A stretch of 64,000 nt of DNA from a bacterium (GCA_025774935.1 JALGZK010000001.1:186001-250000); one strand, 5' to 3'. Positions 35,666 through 44,455 are shown, counted from the stretch's first letter. Notes: generated by a model not told the origin, from the letters alone. Numbers and translations: made by a program.

Positions 35666-37702
35666 ATGAGCGCGATAACGGCTCCGCTCGTCGCCAGCCT
35701 GGTGGGTCTTCTCTTCGTGGTCTTCCTCGTGATCGAGGTCCTGAGGAAGAGCCCGGGCAATGAGCTGATGGACCGCCTGTCGCGCGCCGTCCAGACGGGA
35801 GCGCGTGCCTTCCTGAAGCGGGAGTATTCGACGGTCGCCGTCGTCGTCGCAGTCGTGGCGCTGGCGATCGCGCTCGCTCCGCTTCTCGCCGGCAACCCGA
35901 ACCTCCCGCTCGGCTGGCGTACGTCCGTCGCGTTCATCATCGGGGCCGTGGTCTCGGCGATAGCGGGCTACGTCGGCATGAGCATAGCCACGCGCGCGAA
36001 CTCCCGGACCACTCAGGCCGCCGTCGACGGAGGAGTCAGGGGCGCGCTCGGCGTGGCCGTCTCAGCCGGCGCCGTCATGGGCATGAGCGTGGCGAGCCTC
36101 GCTCTCCTCGGTCTCGTGGCCGTCTACTGGATATTCCGCGAGCCCGCGATCGTGAACGGTTACGCAATGGGCGCGAGCCTCGTCGCTCTCTTCGCGCGGA
36201 CCGGAGGTGGCCTCTTCACGAAGGGCGCCGACATGGCCGCCGATCTCGTCGGGAAGGTCGAGGCGAACATCCCCGAGGACGATCCGAGGAACCCGGCTGT
36301 CATCGCGGACAACGTGGGCGACAATGTGGGCGACGTCGCCGGACTCGGCGCCGACCTGCTCGAGTCGTACGTCGAGTCGATCATAGCGAGCATGGCGCTC
36401 GCGGTGGCGCTCCTCGGCTTCGGGCACGTGGCGGCCGAGAGACTCGTCCAGCTCCCGCTGTTCATCGCTTCGGCGGGCATCATCGCGTCGATCCTGGGCA
36501 TCCTCTTCGTCAAGGCGGTAGGGAGGAGGAACCCCCAGGCGGCGCTCATGGGCGGAACGTACGTCGCCGCCGTCCTGACGGCCGTGGCCAGCTGGTTCAT
36601 CATTCGGAACCTCGGGACGTCGTTCACGTTCGGCGAGAAGACCTACTCCGTGATGGGGCCGTTCTACGCGACGGTCGCCGGCATCGCGTCAGGCGTCATC
36701 GTGGGCTTCGTGAGCGAGTTCTTTACGTCCGGCAAGTACAGGCCGGTCAGGAACCTCGCGGAATCCTCGCAGATGGGTCCGGCGATCACGGTGACGAGTG
36801 GTACCGCCGTCGGCATGGCGAGCACGGCGGTGCCCGTCGTCGTCATAGGTTTTGCGGTCGTCATCGCGCACCACTTCTCGGGGATGTATGGAGTGGCTAT
36901 GGCGGCGTTCGGGATGCTCGCGACGACGGGGATGGTGGTGGCGGTCGACTCGTACGGCCCGGTGGCGGACAACGCGGGCGGGATTGCCGAGATGGCGAAG
37001 CTCGATCCGTCAGTGAGGAAGATCACCGACAACCTCGACGCGGTCGGGAACACTACGGCTGCGATCGGGAAGGGCTTCGCGATCGGTTCCGCGGCGTTCG
37101 CGGCGATCGGACTCCTCACGGCGTACATGGTCTCGGCCGGGATCAAGCATGCCGACATCGCGGACCCGAAGGTCATGGCCGGGCTCCTCGTCGGGGGCAT
37201 GCTCCCGTTCTACTTCTCGTCGATGCTCTTCGGCGCGGTCTCGAAGGTCGCGTTCAAGATGATCGACGAGGTGAGGCGCCAGTTCCGGGAGATTCCCGGA
37301 CTCCTGAAGGGTGAGGTCATGCCCGACTCCGCGACGTGCGTGGATATCAGCACGCGCGGAGCCATCGCCGGCATGCTGGGACCGGGAGTCCTCGCGATCC
37401 TCGTGCCGGTCGCCGTCGGATTCTACGATCCGAAGGCGCTCGCTGGTCTCCTCGTGGGCGCTGTCGTCACGGGCGTCGTGCTCGGCATCCAGATGGCCAA
37501 CTCCGGCGGCGCTATGGACAACGCGAAGAAGTACATCGAGGACGGGAACTTCGGCGGCAAGGGCTCGGAGGCGCACAAGGCCTCGGTCGTCGGGGACACG
37601 GTCGGCGACCCGCTGAAGGACACGGTGGGCCCGTCGATCAATATCCTGATCAAGCTCATGTCGGTCATCGCGCTCGTCCTGGCGCCGCTCTTCGTGAAGT
37701 AG
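35666..37702 (+). CDS. hppA: Membrane-bound, K+-dependent-type cation-pumping pyrophosphatase
   Basis: The 678-residue protein has about 16 membrane helices and the M-PPase motifs TKGADMAADLVGKVEANIPE, DPRNPAVIADNVGDNVGD and GDTVGDPLKDTVGPS. The position that distinguishes the two classes reads GNTTAAIGKGFAIGSAA (Ala near residue 465), as in K+-dependent enzymes, rather than Lys. The sequence does not settle whether H+, Na+ or both are pumped. It couples pyrophosphate hydrolysis to an ion gradient, useful in an energy-limited anaerobe. ATG 35666 directly follows the pth stop with GAGGAGG upstream. Confidence 0.95.
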   Translation: MSAITAPLVASLVGLLFVVFLVIEVLRKSPGNELMDRLSRAVQTGARAFLKREYSTVAVVVAVVALAIALAPLLAGNPNLPLGWRTSVAFIIGAVVSAIAGYVGMSIATRANSRTTQAAVDGGVRGALGVAVSAGAVMGMSVASLALLGLVAVYWIFREPAIVNGYAMGASLVALFARTGGGLFTKGADMAADLVGKVEANIPEDDPRNPAVIADNVGDNVGDVAGLGADLLESYVESIIASMALAVALLGFGHVAAERLVQLPLFIASAGIIASILGILFVKAVGRRNPQAALMGGTYVAAVLTAVASWFIIRNLGTSFTFGEKTYSVMGPFYATVAGIASGVIVGFVSEFFTSGKYRPVRNLAESSQMGPAITVTSGTAVGMASTAVPVVVIGFAVVIAHHFSGMYGVAMAAFGMLATTGMVVAVDSYGPVADNAGGIAEMAKLDPSVRKITDNLDAVGNTTAAIGKGFAIGSAAFAAIGLLTAYMVSAGIKHADIADPKVMAGLLVGGMLPFYFSSMLFGAVSKVAFKMIDEVRRQFREIPGLLKGEVMPDSATCVDISTRGAIAGMLGPGVLAILVPVAVGFYDPKALAGLLVGAVVTGVVLGIQMANSGGAMDNAKKYIEDGNFGGKGSEAHKASVVGDTVGDPLKDTVGPSINILIKLMSVIALVLAPLFVK

Positions 37703-37765
37703 GGGTGACCGGGCCGCGACGGGCCCCCGACAGGCGACCGACGACCTCAGCTGGATGGAGCAGCC

Positions 37766-38860
37766 GTGTCGCTCGAGCTGGGCATCATCGGACTTCCGAA
37801 CGTGGGGAAGTCGACGCTCTTCAACGCGCTTGCGGGAACGAGCGTGCCCAGCGAGAACTACGCATTCTGCACCGTCGACGCGAACGTCGGCGTCGTCCCG
37901 GTGCCGGACGAGCGGCTGACGAAGCTGGGGACGCTCCTCGAACCGGAGGAGCTCACCCCTACGACGATCCGGTTCGTCGACATCGCCGGGCTCGTGAAGG
38001 GCGCGAGCCACGGTGAGGGGCTCGGGAACAAGTTCCTCGCCAACATCAGGGACGTCGACGCGGTCGTGCAGGTCGTCAGGTGTTTCGAGGACTCGTCGGT
38101 GAGCCACGTCGAGGGCAGCGTCGACCCCGAGCGGGACCTCGGCATCATCGACACGGAGCTCAAGTTCGCCGACCTCGAGACGGTCGGCAGGAACCTCGAG
38201 AAGAAGAGGAAGGACCTCCAGAGGGGGGACAAGGAGGCGGCCCCGACGGTGGCGGCTCTCGAGAAGGCGCTCGAGGGGCTCGACGCCGGAGCGAACGTGA
38301 GGGCGCTCGAGCTGTCCGAAGCCGAGGCCGCGATCCTCGATTCGTACGGCCTCCTGACCGCGAAGGACGTCCTCTACGTCGCGAACATCGCGGAGGCCGA
38401 CGCGGGAGGCGGGGAGGAAGGCTGGGTCGAACGGATCGCGAAGGCGACGGGCGACCCGTCGTGGAAGGTCCTGCCGCTCGCGGCCTCGCTCGAGGCCGAG
38501 CTCGTCGGGCTCGACGAGAGCGACCGGAGGGAGTTCCTCGCGGGTCTCTCGATCCCCGAGGCGGGACTCGAGCGGCTCGTGAAAGCAGGCTACAGGCTTC
38601 TGGAGCTCGTCTCCTTCTTCACGATCAAGGGGACCGAGGTCAGGGCTTGGACGGTTCCGAGAGGGACGCCGGTGTCGGAGGCGGCGGGGAAGATCCACTC
38701 CGACATGGAGACAGGGTTCATCAAGGCGGAGGTCGTCACGTTCGACGACCTCGTAGACGGCGGTTCCATGCACGGGGCCCGTGACGTGGGCCACGTGAGG
38801 ACGGAAGGGAGAGACTACGTCGTCCAGGACGGAGACGTGGTTCTCGTCCACTTCCACTAG
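37766..38860 (+). CDS. ychF: Redox-regulated ATPase YchF (Obg family)
   Basis: The 364-residue protein has G1 GLPNVGKST near residue 8, the switch segment FVDIAGLVKGASHGEGLGNKFL read as G3, NIAE in place of NKxD (the ATP-specific feature of YchF), and the C-terminal TGS domain (FFTIKGTEVRAWTVPRGT, then the final H-V-R-T-E-G-R-D-Y-V-V-Q-D-G-D-V). YchF binds ribosomes. GTG 37766 has GGATGGAGC upstream. Confidence 0.95.
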   Translation: MSLELGIIGLPNVGKSTLFNALAGTSVPSENYAFCTVDANVGVVPVPDERLTKLGTLLEPEELTPTTIRFVDIAGLVKGASHGEGLGNKFLANIRDVDAVVQVVRCFEDSSVSHVEGSVDPERDLGIIDTELKFADLETVGRNLEKKRKDLQRGDKEAAPTVAALEKALEGLDAGANVRALELSEAEAAILDSYGLLTAKDVLYVANIAEADAGGGEEGWVERIAKATGDPSWKVLPLAASLEAELVGLDESDRREFLAGLSIPEAGLERLVKAGYRLLELVSFFTIKGTEVRAWTVPRGTPVSEAAGKIHSDMETGFIKAEVVTFDDLVDGGSMHGARDVGHVRTEGRDYVVQDGDVVLVHFH

Positions 38861-38889
38861 CAGGAGAAGTGTTCGCTGGAGGGCAGTCC

Positions 38890-38937
38890 GGCCGCTTGGG
38901 GCGGCAGGATCTCCTCACCCCGCCTGCGTGGCGGGGT
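38890..38937 (+). promoter_or_regulatory. Paired hairpins in the rpsF leader, possible S6:S18 control element
   Basis: GCCGC/GCGGC (38891-38905) with a 5-nt loop is followed by an 8-bp stem ACCCCGCC/GGCGGGGT (38917-38937) with a 5-nt loop and no T tract. Many bacteria fold an S6:S18-binding element here, but I cannot confirm the conserved bulge. Alternatively the second stem ends the ychF transcript. Confidence 0.35.
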
Positions 38938-38969
38938 CGCAACGAAGACCGAGAGGAGGACTTCGAGAG

Positions 38970-39260
38970 ATGGCGAGGAACTACGAGGCCACGTTCATAT
39001 TCAGCAGTGCCCTCGACGACGAGGCGCTCGAGCGCGAGATGACGACCGTCGGCGAGATCGTGGCGCGCGAGGGTGGCACCGTCAAGGAGTGGGACAAGTG
39101 GGGGAGGCGCCGGCTGGCCTATGAGATCAATGGCCAGACCGACGGCGTTTATGCCTTCCTGACGTTCGAAGGCGAGCCCGCCGCGATCGAGCGGATGGGG
39201 CAGGTGTACCGCCTGAACGAGAACATCCTCAGGCACATGCACATCGTGCTGGACGACTAG
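38970..39260 (+). CDS. rpsF: Small ribosomal subunit protein bS6
   Basis: The 96-residue protein begins MARNYEATFIFSSALDDE and contains KEWDKWGRRRLAYEINGQTDG, the S6 core. It pairs with S18 on the 30S platform. GAGAGGAGG lies upstream of ATG 38970. The usual ssb gene between rpsF and rpsR is absent. Confidence 0.96.
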   Translation: MARNYEATFIFSSALDDEALEREMTTVGEIVAREGGTVKEWDKWGRRRLAYEINGQTDGVYAFLTFEGEPAAIERMGQVYRLNENILRHMHIVLDD

Positions 39261-39302
39261 GCGGACACGCCGCAACCGAATCGAAGAGACGCGGAGGCAC
39301 TC

Positions 39303-39539
39303 ATGGCGAGAAGAGAACGGCACGGCAAGTTCTGCCGGTTCTGCCAGGACAAGATCGTTAAGATCGACTACAAGGACGAGAAGCGGCTGCTCCGGTTCGT
39401 CTCGGAGCACGGGAAGATGATACCTCGAAGGGTGACCGGTACCTGCGCCAGGCATCAGAGACAGCTGGCCATCGCGGTCAAGCGCGCCCGCCAGATCGCG
39501 CTTCTGCCCTACGTGGGGAGACATCACAGGCACGGCTAG
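39303..39539 (+). CDS. rpsR: Small ribosomal subunit protein bS18, zinc-binding form
   Basis: The 78-residue S18 keeps Cys11, Cys14, Cys48 and His51, a zinc-binding (C+) version. The core [22 protein letters not shown] is typical. It follows rpsF by 42 nt and precedes rplI. Confidence 0.96.
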   Translation: MARRERHGKFCRFCQDKIVKIDYKDEKRLLRFVSEHGKMIPRRVTGTCARHQRQLAIAVKRARQIALLPYVGRHHRHG

Positions 39540-39571
39540 GAGCGGCGGACCGCCCACGGAGGGGAAGTACG

Positions 39572-40015
39572 ATGAAGGTGATACTGACGGAGGACATCAA
39601 GCGTCTCGGCTCACAGGGAGACGTGGTGAACGTGAAGGACGGGTACGGCCGGAACTTCCTCATCCCATCGGGGAAGGCGCTGCCGGCGACCCCCGGAAAC
39701 CTCGCCCGCTTCGAGGGCAGGATCAAGCTAGAGGAGAAGCGGGTCAAGCGCGACAAGCGGCTGGCCGAGGAGATGGCCGGACGCCTGAGCGCTGTCTCCT
39801 GTACCGTACGCGTGCAGGCCGACGAGACCGACAAGCTCTACGGGGCAGTGCACGAGCGCGACATCGCCGGTGCGCTCGAGGAGCAGGGCGTCGAGGTCGA
39901 TCCGAACATGATCAAGCTCGAGGAGCCGATCAAGATGCTGGGCGTCTACCCGGTCCGGATCGAGCTCTTCAAGGACGTGTTTGCAGAGATCAAGGTGTGG
40001 GTCATCAGGGAGTAG
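39572..40015 (+). CDS. rplI: Large ribosomal subunit protein bL9
   Basis: The 147-residue protein has the N-terminal L9 domain (MKVILTEDIKRLGSQGDVVNVKDGYGRNFLIP read in two parts), a long connecting helix (about 40-75) and the C-terminal domain ending in VRIELFKDVFAEIKVWVIRE. GGAGGGGAAG precedes ATG 39572. Confidence 0.97.
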   Translation: MKVILTEDIKRLGSQGDVVNVKDGYGRNFLIPSGKALPATPGNLARFEGRIKLEEKRVKRDKRLAEEMAGRLSAVSCTVRVQADETDKLYGAVHERDIAGALEEQGVEVDPNMIKLEEPIKMLGVYPVRIELFKDVFAEIKVWVIRE

Positions 40016-40084
40016 GCCGGGAGCCCCGCCGTCCGCGCGGCGCGGCGACGGGACGCCTCCCGCCAGGCAGACCAGGAGGGTGGT

Positions 40085-41257
40085 ATGCATCGAAGAGCCG
40101 TCGGGATTCTCCTGATCTCCCTCTCGCTCGCTGCGGTAATCCTGTCCGGCTGCGGGCAGGACGAGGGAGACAAGGTCGTGGCTCGCGTCGGACGGGTCAA
40201 CATCACCGAGAAGGAGCTCAGGCAGAAGCTCGCGGAGCTCCCGCCGTTCACGCGCCAGCAGTTCCAGGGACCGGAGGGGACGATCGACTTCCTCAAGAGG
40301 CTCGTCGACGAGGAGGTTCTCTACCAGGCGGCCGTGAAGGCCGGGTACGAGGACGACCCCGAGGTGAAGCGCACGCTGGAAGCCATCAAGCGCCGCTCGA
40401 TGATCCAGGCGTACTACAAGGGCGAGATCGAGTCGGCCGTAGAGGTCCCCGAGGAGGACGTGCAGGCGTACTACGACGAGCACGACGAGCAGTTCCAGCG
40501 CGAAGCGCGCATCAAGTTCAGGCACATCATGGCCCCGACGAGGTCGCAGGCAGAAGAAGGGCGCCGTCGCGTCCTCGCGGGGGAGGACTTCGCGTCGGTC
40601 GCGCGTGACATGTCGACAGACGGCGGATCGAGAGAGGCAGGGGGCCTCATGAAGTCCGTGAACGTCGGGAGCGCTCTCCCGAGCGCCGGCATGGACGAGG
40701 ACTTCATCAGACGCGTCTACGAGGACTGGAGGGTCGGACAGGTGACGGAGCCCCTCCGCTCGGGCAACGGCTGGCACGTCGTCGTGCTCGAGGAGCGGCT
40801 CGAGGCCGGCAAGAAGCCGCTCGACGAGGTCCGCGACAACATCGTCCAGAGCCTCATGCCCGCGAAGACGCGCGAGTACTACGACAGCGTGCTAGTCGAG
40901 TTGAAGGAGCAGCACGGGGCGAAGGTCAATGAGGACGCCTTCAGAACGAAGCCGCGCACGGAGGAGGAGCTGTTCACCCTGGCCCAGGACACCGACGATC
41001 CGCTGGAGCGGCTGAACTACTACTCCGAGCTCGTTTTCAACTACCCCGACGGCGCGCACGCGGCCGAGGCCCAGTTCATGATCGGCTTCATCCACGCGGA
41101 GGAGCTCCAGAACGAGGCCGCCGCAAGGAACGCCTTCCGACGCGTGATGGATGAGTACCCCGACTCCGACCTCGTCGAGTCGGCGCAGTGGATGATCGAG
41201 AACATGGGCAGCGAGGAGCCGCCCTTCGAGGAGTCGGACGTCCTCTCGACGGACTAG
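40085..41257 (+). CDS. Lipoprotein peptidyl-prolyl isomerase (PPIC) with TPR-like C-terminus
   Basis: The 390-residue product has a lipoprotein signal (lipobox L-S-G-C, Cys24), a SurA/PrsA-type N-terminal helix region (V-A-R-V-G-x-V-N-I-T-E-K-E-L), and a parvulin PPIC domain around 140-240 (IKFRHIMAPTR, FASVARDMSTDGGSREAGG, GWHVVVLEER). The last 90 residues look like a BamD/YbgF-type TPR pair (NYPDGAHAAEAQFMIGF, then A-F-R-R-V-M-D-E-Y-P-D-S-D). It is likely an exported folding factor for envelope proteins. AGGAGGG precedes ATG 40085. Confidence 0.85.
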   Translation: MHRRAVGILLISLSLAAVILSGCGQDEGDKVVARVGRVNITEKELRQKLAELPPFTRQQFQGPEGTIDFLKRLVDEEVLYQAAVKAGYEDDPEVKRTLEAIKRRSMIQAYYKGEIESAVEVPEEDVQAYYDEHDEQFQREARIKFRHIMAPTRSQAEEGRRRVLAGEDFASVARDMSTDGGSREAGGLMKSVNVGSALPSAGMDEDFIRRVYEDWRVGQVTEPLRSGNGWHVVVLEERLEAGKKPLDEVRDNIVQSLMPAKTREYYDSVLVELKEQHGAKVNEDAFRTKPRTEEELFTLAQDTDDPLERLNYYSELVFNYPDGAHAAEAQFMIGFIHAEELQNEAAARNAFRRVMDEYPDSDLVESAQWMIENMGSEEPPFEESDVLSTD

Positions 41258-41284
41258 CGGAGCGGTGAGAAAGGCCCGACGATA

Positions 41285-42598
41285 ATGTATCAGGTCGTCG
41301 CGGTGACGGTGATCTTCCTCGTCACGTACTTCTTCATCGTGACCGAACGGCTCCATCGGACAACGATCGCCCTGGCGGGAGCGCTTGCTCTCTTGCTCCT
41401 GCCGGGGCTTTCTCTGTCTCAGGACGAGGCGGTCGGGTTCGTCGACTGGAACACGATCGGCCTTCTCATCGGGATGATGCTGATCGTCGCGGTCCTGAAG
41501 AGGACCGGCGCGTTCCGATTCCTCGCGCTCACGGTCGCGCGGCGCGGACGGGGGCGCATGTTCCTGATCTTCGCCGGGTTCGGAGTCGTCACGGCCGTCG
41601 CGTCCGCGTTCATCGACAACGTCACCACCGTGCTCATGATCGTGCCGGTCGTCTACCTCATCGCCGACGTCCTCGGCAAGCGGGCCGTCCCGTTCCTGAT
41701 CATGGAGATCATGATGTCGAACGTCGGCGGCATGGCGACGATGATCGGCGACCCGCCGAACATCCTCGTCGGCAGCCGGGCCCTCATCCCCCCGGGAGGG
41801 GAGAGCCTGAGCTTCACGGACTTCCTCGTTAACCTGGGGCCGCTCGCGGCGATCTGCGCGGTCGCGGTCCTCCTCATGCTCCGGTTCCGGGTGGGCAGGG
41901 AGTTCCTCGAGCCGCCCGAGGCCTCCAAGATGGAGACGCTCGAGTCGATGGACCCCGCGCAGGTCATCAAGGACGCGGGTCTCCTGAGACGATCGCTCGT
42001 CGTCCTCGGACTGGTGCTCGGCGGGTTCCTCCTCCACCATCAGCTGGGGATCGAGCCGGCCACGGTCGCGCTTGCCGGGGCGGCACTCCTCCTCGTCATC
42101 ACGCGCGTGAACCCCGAGGAGGTTCTCGTCGACGTCGAGTGGGGCGTGCTCTTCTTCTTCATGGGGCTCTTCGTCCTCGTCGGGACGATGGAGAAGGTGG
42201 GCATAGTCGACTCGGTCGCGCAGGGCTTCCTCTCCTTGAGCGACAGCCCTGTGGTGCTCGTGCTCATCACGCTCTGGGGAACGGCCGTGCTCTCCGCCGT
42301 TCTCTCGGCGGTGCCGACCGTCACCGTGCTGATACCCGTCGTGCAGCTCCTCGCGAACCACTTCGGCGGGTCCGGCAGTCCCGAGATCGCCTTCGCCTTT
42401 TGGTGGGCGCTGGCGGCGGGCGCCTGTCTCGGCGGGAACGCGACCGTGGTGGGCGCCGCGGCCAACATGGCGGTCGTCGGGATCTCCGAGAAGTCGCGGG
42501 AGCCTCTCACGTTCCGGGCCTACGCTTCGGCCGGCGTGCCCGTGACGGCTCTCTGTCTGGCGATCACGAGCGTCTACATCGTCGTGAGGTACATCTAG
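41285..42598 (+). CDS. ArsB/NhaD-type SLC13-superfamily permease
   Basis: The 437-residue membrane protein has 10-12 predicted helices and ion-transporter superfamily motifs: DWNTIGLLIGMMLIV, SAFIDNVTTVLMIVPV, MMSNVGGMATMIGDPPNILVG, and near the C-terminus ACLGGNATVVGAAANMAVVG. The two Asn/Gly-rich re-entrant loops are typical of ArsB, NhaD and P-type permeases. Substrate (arsenite, Na+/H+ or an organic anion) cannot be told from sequence. No arsenic genes are nearby. It converges on the minus-strand gene at a shared terminator. Confidence 0.85.
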   Translation: MYQVVAVTVIFLVTYFFIVTERLHRTTIALAGALALLLLPGLSLSQDEAVGFVDWNTIGLLIGMMLIVAVLKRTGAFRFLALTVARRGRGRMFLIFAGFGVVTAVASAFIDNVTTVLMIVPVVYLIADVLGKRAVPFLIMEIMMSNVGGMATMIGDPPNILVGSRALIPPGGESLSFTDFLVNLGPLAAICAVAVLLMLRFRVGREFLEPPEASKMETLESMDPAQVIKDAGLLRRSLVVLGLVLGGFLLHHQLGIEPATVALAGAALLLVITRVNPEEVLVDVEWGVLFFFMGLFVLVGTMEKVGIVDSVAQGFLSLSDSPVVLVLITLWGTAVLSAVLSAVPTVTVLIPVVQLLANHFGGSGSPEIAFAFWWALAAGACLGGNATVVGAAANMAVVGISEKSREPLTFRAYASAGVPVTALCLAITSVYIVVRYI

Positions 42599-42635
42599 CG
42601 GAACTCCCGGTGCCCGAGACCGGGCCGAAAGAGAA

Positions 42636-42675
42636 GACGGGCAGCGCCGAGGCGCCGCCCGTCCTTGTGTGTCTG
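42636..42675. terminator. Bidirectional terminator between convergent genes
   Basis: The arms GACGGGCAGCGCC and GGCGCCGCCCGTC form a 13-bp stem with one mismatch and a 2-nt loop, followed by CTTGTGTGT on the + strand. It lies 38 nt after the permease stop and 47 nt from the end of the minus-strand gene. Confidence 0.65.
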
Positions 42676-42709
42676 ATGTCCGCGTGCGCGTCTCTTCCGC
42701 GCGCGCCTC

Positions 42710-43936
42710 CTACCGGTAGAGCGCCTTCAGCCTGCCCCAGGTCGTCTCCTCGACGGCCGAACCGGTCCAGTCCTCGACCCAGAAGTCGTCGAGCATGATG
42801 CCCGCGGCCCCGGTGACGCCCGGACCGCAACCGTTGTCGGTCGTGTGGAAGCTCAGTCGGAACTGGAAAGACGAGCCCGGGAGGAACGGCGAGATGTCGA
42901 TCCCGGTCAGGCCCGAAGTGCCCCACCCGTCGCACTGCCCGAAGTCACCCCACCACGCGCCGGTCAGATGCCACGTCGAACCGCCGTCGACCGTGACCTC
43001 CTCGGTCCAGTAGTCATTGTCGACCGTCGGGACCTCCGCGTGGAGGAACAGGCGCATGGTGCAGACCGTGCTGCCGGCGATGTTCACCACGGGGGAGAGG
43101 AGCGAGTTGCTGAGGTTCGGCGGGATCAGTGACGTGTCGCCGTCGTCGCCGCACCACCAGCTGTGCGGGTCGCTGTAGGCCGGGCACGACCGCGCGATCT
43201 GGTGCCACCAGTCGCCGGAGGCGGCCGGGACGCCAGGCGTGCAGAGCCCGCCTCCCTCGCCGTTGTCGTAGAAGAGGACGGTGCCGCCGTAGAAGTCGAA
43301 GACCTTGACGTTGTCGCAGTGGAAGGCCCCGCCGTCCGAGTCGTACAGGCCGTCGGCGTCCGACCACGCTCCGTCAGAGATGAACCTGAAGCGGGCGACG
43401 AACGGGTTGTCGTACGTTCCGAGCGCGAACCCGTACACCCCGAGATCCTGCCAGCCGCCGCTCGAGCCGTCGTAGCCGCGGTTGAGGTTCACGAAGGCGC
43501 CGAGACTCTCGGCCTGGACGTAGCTGAAGTCGTAGCCTGCCTCGGAATCGTACCTGAACGCGTACGTGAGAACGGGGTACGTGGCACCGGTCAGGTCGAC
43601 CGGCGGGACGTTGAGCCTCTGGTCCCAGCCGTTCGCGTAGCCGTCTCCGCCGGCGAACTCGGGGTTCAGCTCCCCGCACCACCAGGAGTACTCACCCTCG
43701 TACGCGTAGTACGTGTCGAGGTGGAACTTCGTCGCGGCCGTCGCCGTGTTGTCGACGGACGTCCAGCCGTTCGCACCGCTCTCCATGTCGTCGAAGAAGA
43801 CGACGATCGGCGTCCGCCCGTTCTTGGACGGGGCCGACGGCTTCTCCGGATAGGCGATCTCCTTCTTCGCGACGGCGGAACCGGCGACGAGGAGGAGAGC
43901 GAGCATCGACACTGCAACCAGTAGCTTTCCGTTCAT
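42710..43936 (-). CDS. Secreted protein with two jelly-roll-like modules and a WGRLKALYR tail
   Basis: The 408-residue product starts with a clear signal peptide (MNGKLLVAVSMLALLLVAG, cleavage after A-V-A). Two related modules follow, each with F-(F/Y)-D-(D/N) near its start and a W-W-C-G motif (YSWWCGE and HSWWCGD), resembling the beta-sandwich domains of immune-inhibitor-A-type secreted proteases, but without a protease domain. The C-terminus reads TTWGRLKALYR. I take ATG 43936 because GGAGT lies upstream and the signal peptide starts there; the frame continues upstream without support. It has its own sigma-54 promoter at 44133. Function is unknown; adhesion or surface binding is a guess. 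Confidence 0.8.
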   Translation of the reverse strand: MNGKLLVAVSMLALLLVAGSAVAKKEIAYPEKPSAPSKNGRTPIVVFFDDMESGANGWTSVDNTATAATKFHLDTYYAYEGEYSWWCGELNPEFAGGDGYANGWDQRLNVPPVDLTGATYPVLTYAFRYDSEAGYDFSYVQAESLGAFVNLNRGYDGSSGGWQDLGVYGFALGTYDNPFVARFRFISDGAWSDADGLYDSDGGAFHCDNVKVFDFYGGTVLFYDNGEGGGLCTPGVPAASGDWWHQIARSCPAYSDPHSWWCGDDGDTSLIPPNLSNSLLSPVVNIAGSTVCTMRLFLHAEVPTVDNDYWTEEVTVDGGSTWHLTGAWWGDFGQCDGWGTSGLTGIDISPFLPGSSFQFRLSFHTTDNGCGPGVTGAAGIMLDDFWVEDWTGSAVEETTWGRLKALYR

Positions 43937-44000
43937 CCGCGTGACTCCTTCTTCTGGTGTGGAAGACCTGTCCTGCAGACGGCCTCGCACGGGCCGCCCG

Positions 44001-44041
44001 ACAACAACGAACGCGCCGGGCGTCACACTCCCTGCCCGGCG
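44001..44041 (-). terminator. Leader hairpin with T-rich tail, possible attenuator
   Basis: On the minus strand CGCCGGGC and GCCCGGCG (44041-44034 and 44021-44014) form an 8-bp stem with a 12-nt loop, followed by CGTTCGTTGTTGT. It sits about 80 nt into the predicted sigma-54 transcript and before the gene. Confidence 0.45.
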
Positions 44042-44132
44042 TACACGGTCATGCTCTTCGTCTCCTTTCACCCCACCCCGTTCTACCGGGAAACCCCTTT
44101 GCCTGGACCGGGGGGCGTCCACGTCTACGTAC

Positions 44133-44148
44133 TGCAATTGACGTGCCA
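44133..44148 (-). promoter_or_regulatory. Sigma-54 promoter for the secreted-protein gene
   Basis: Read on the minus strand, TGGCACGTCAATTGCA matches TGGCACG-N4-TTGCA at every fixed position, with the correct 12-nt GG to GC distance. The predicted start near 44122 gives a leader of about 186 nt. Confidence 0.75.
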
Positions 44149-44455
44149 CAGGAGTTGTGCGGGCGTCCTGAATCCCGCCTAACTACTTGCACTGGACAAT
44201 GTTACGCACCACTGAGGCGGAGATCGTGAGCTCCACTCGGCGCTCGCCGGCCTCTCCTTCTGCACTCGAAGGCGCGCTGGATCGGTCCCGCTGGCTCCGA
44301 CGGGCACGGAGGGTGTAACGGCCGGCGCGTGACGGCCGGGCTTCGCCACCTCTGAGCTCGCTCTCTCCGGAGCGCCCGACTCCGCCCGTCCCCGCCGCGG
44401 TCGATGGGCGAGGCACTGGCCCCTCGCCGCGGCCTCCCAGGGAAGGCGAAATGGC
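44149..44455. other. Intergenic stretch without a recognisable gene
   Basis: About 300 nt between the divergent promoters. A 39-codon frame from 44201 has no ribosome site or family pattern and I do not call it. I see no tRNA-Sec, although selA follows. It may hold binding sites for a sigma-54 activator, but none is recognisable. Confidence 0.5.

Noticed and set aside
44260-44276. Hairpin CCTTC/GAAGG with a 7-nt loop near selA as part of tRNA-Sec
   Set aside because: The loop lacks T33 and a TCA anticodon, and no acceptor or long variable arm fits.
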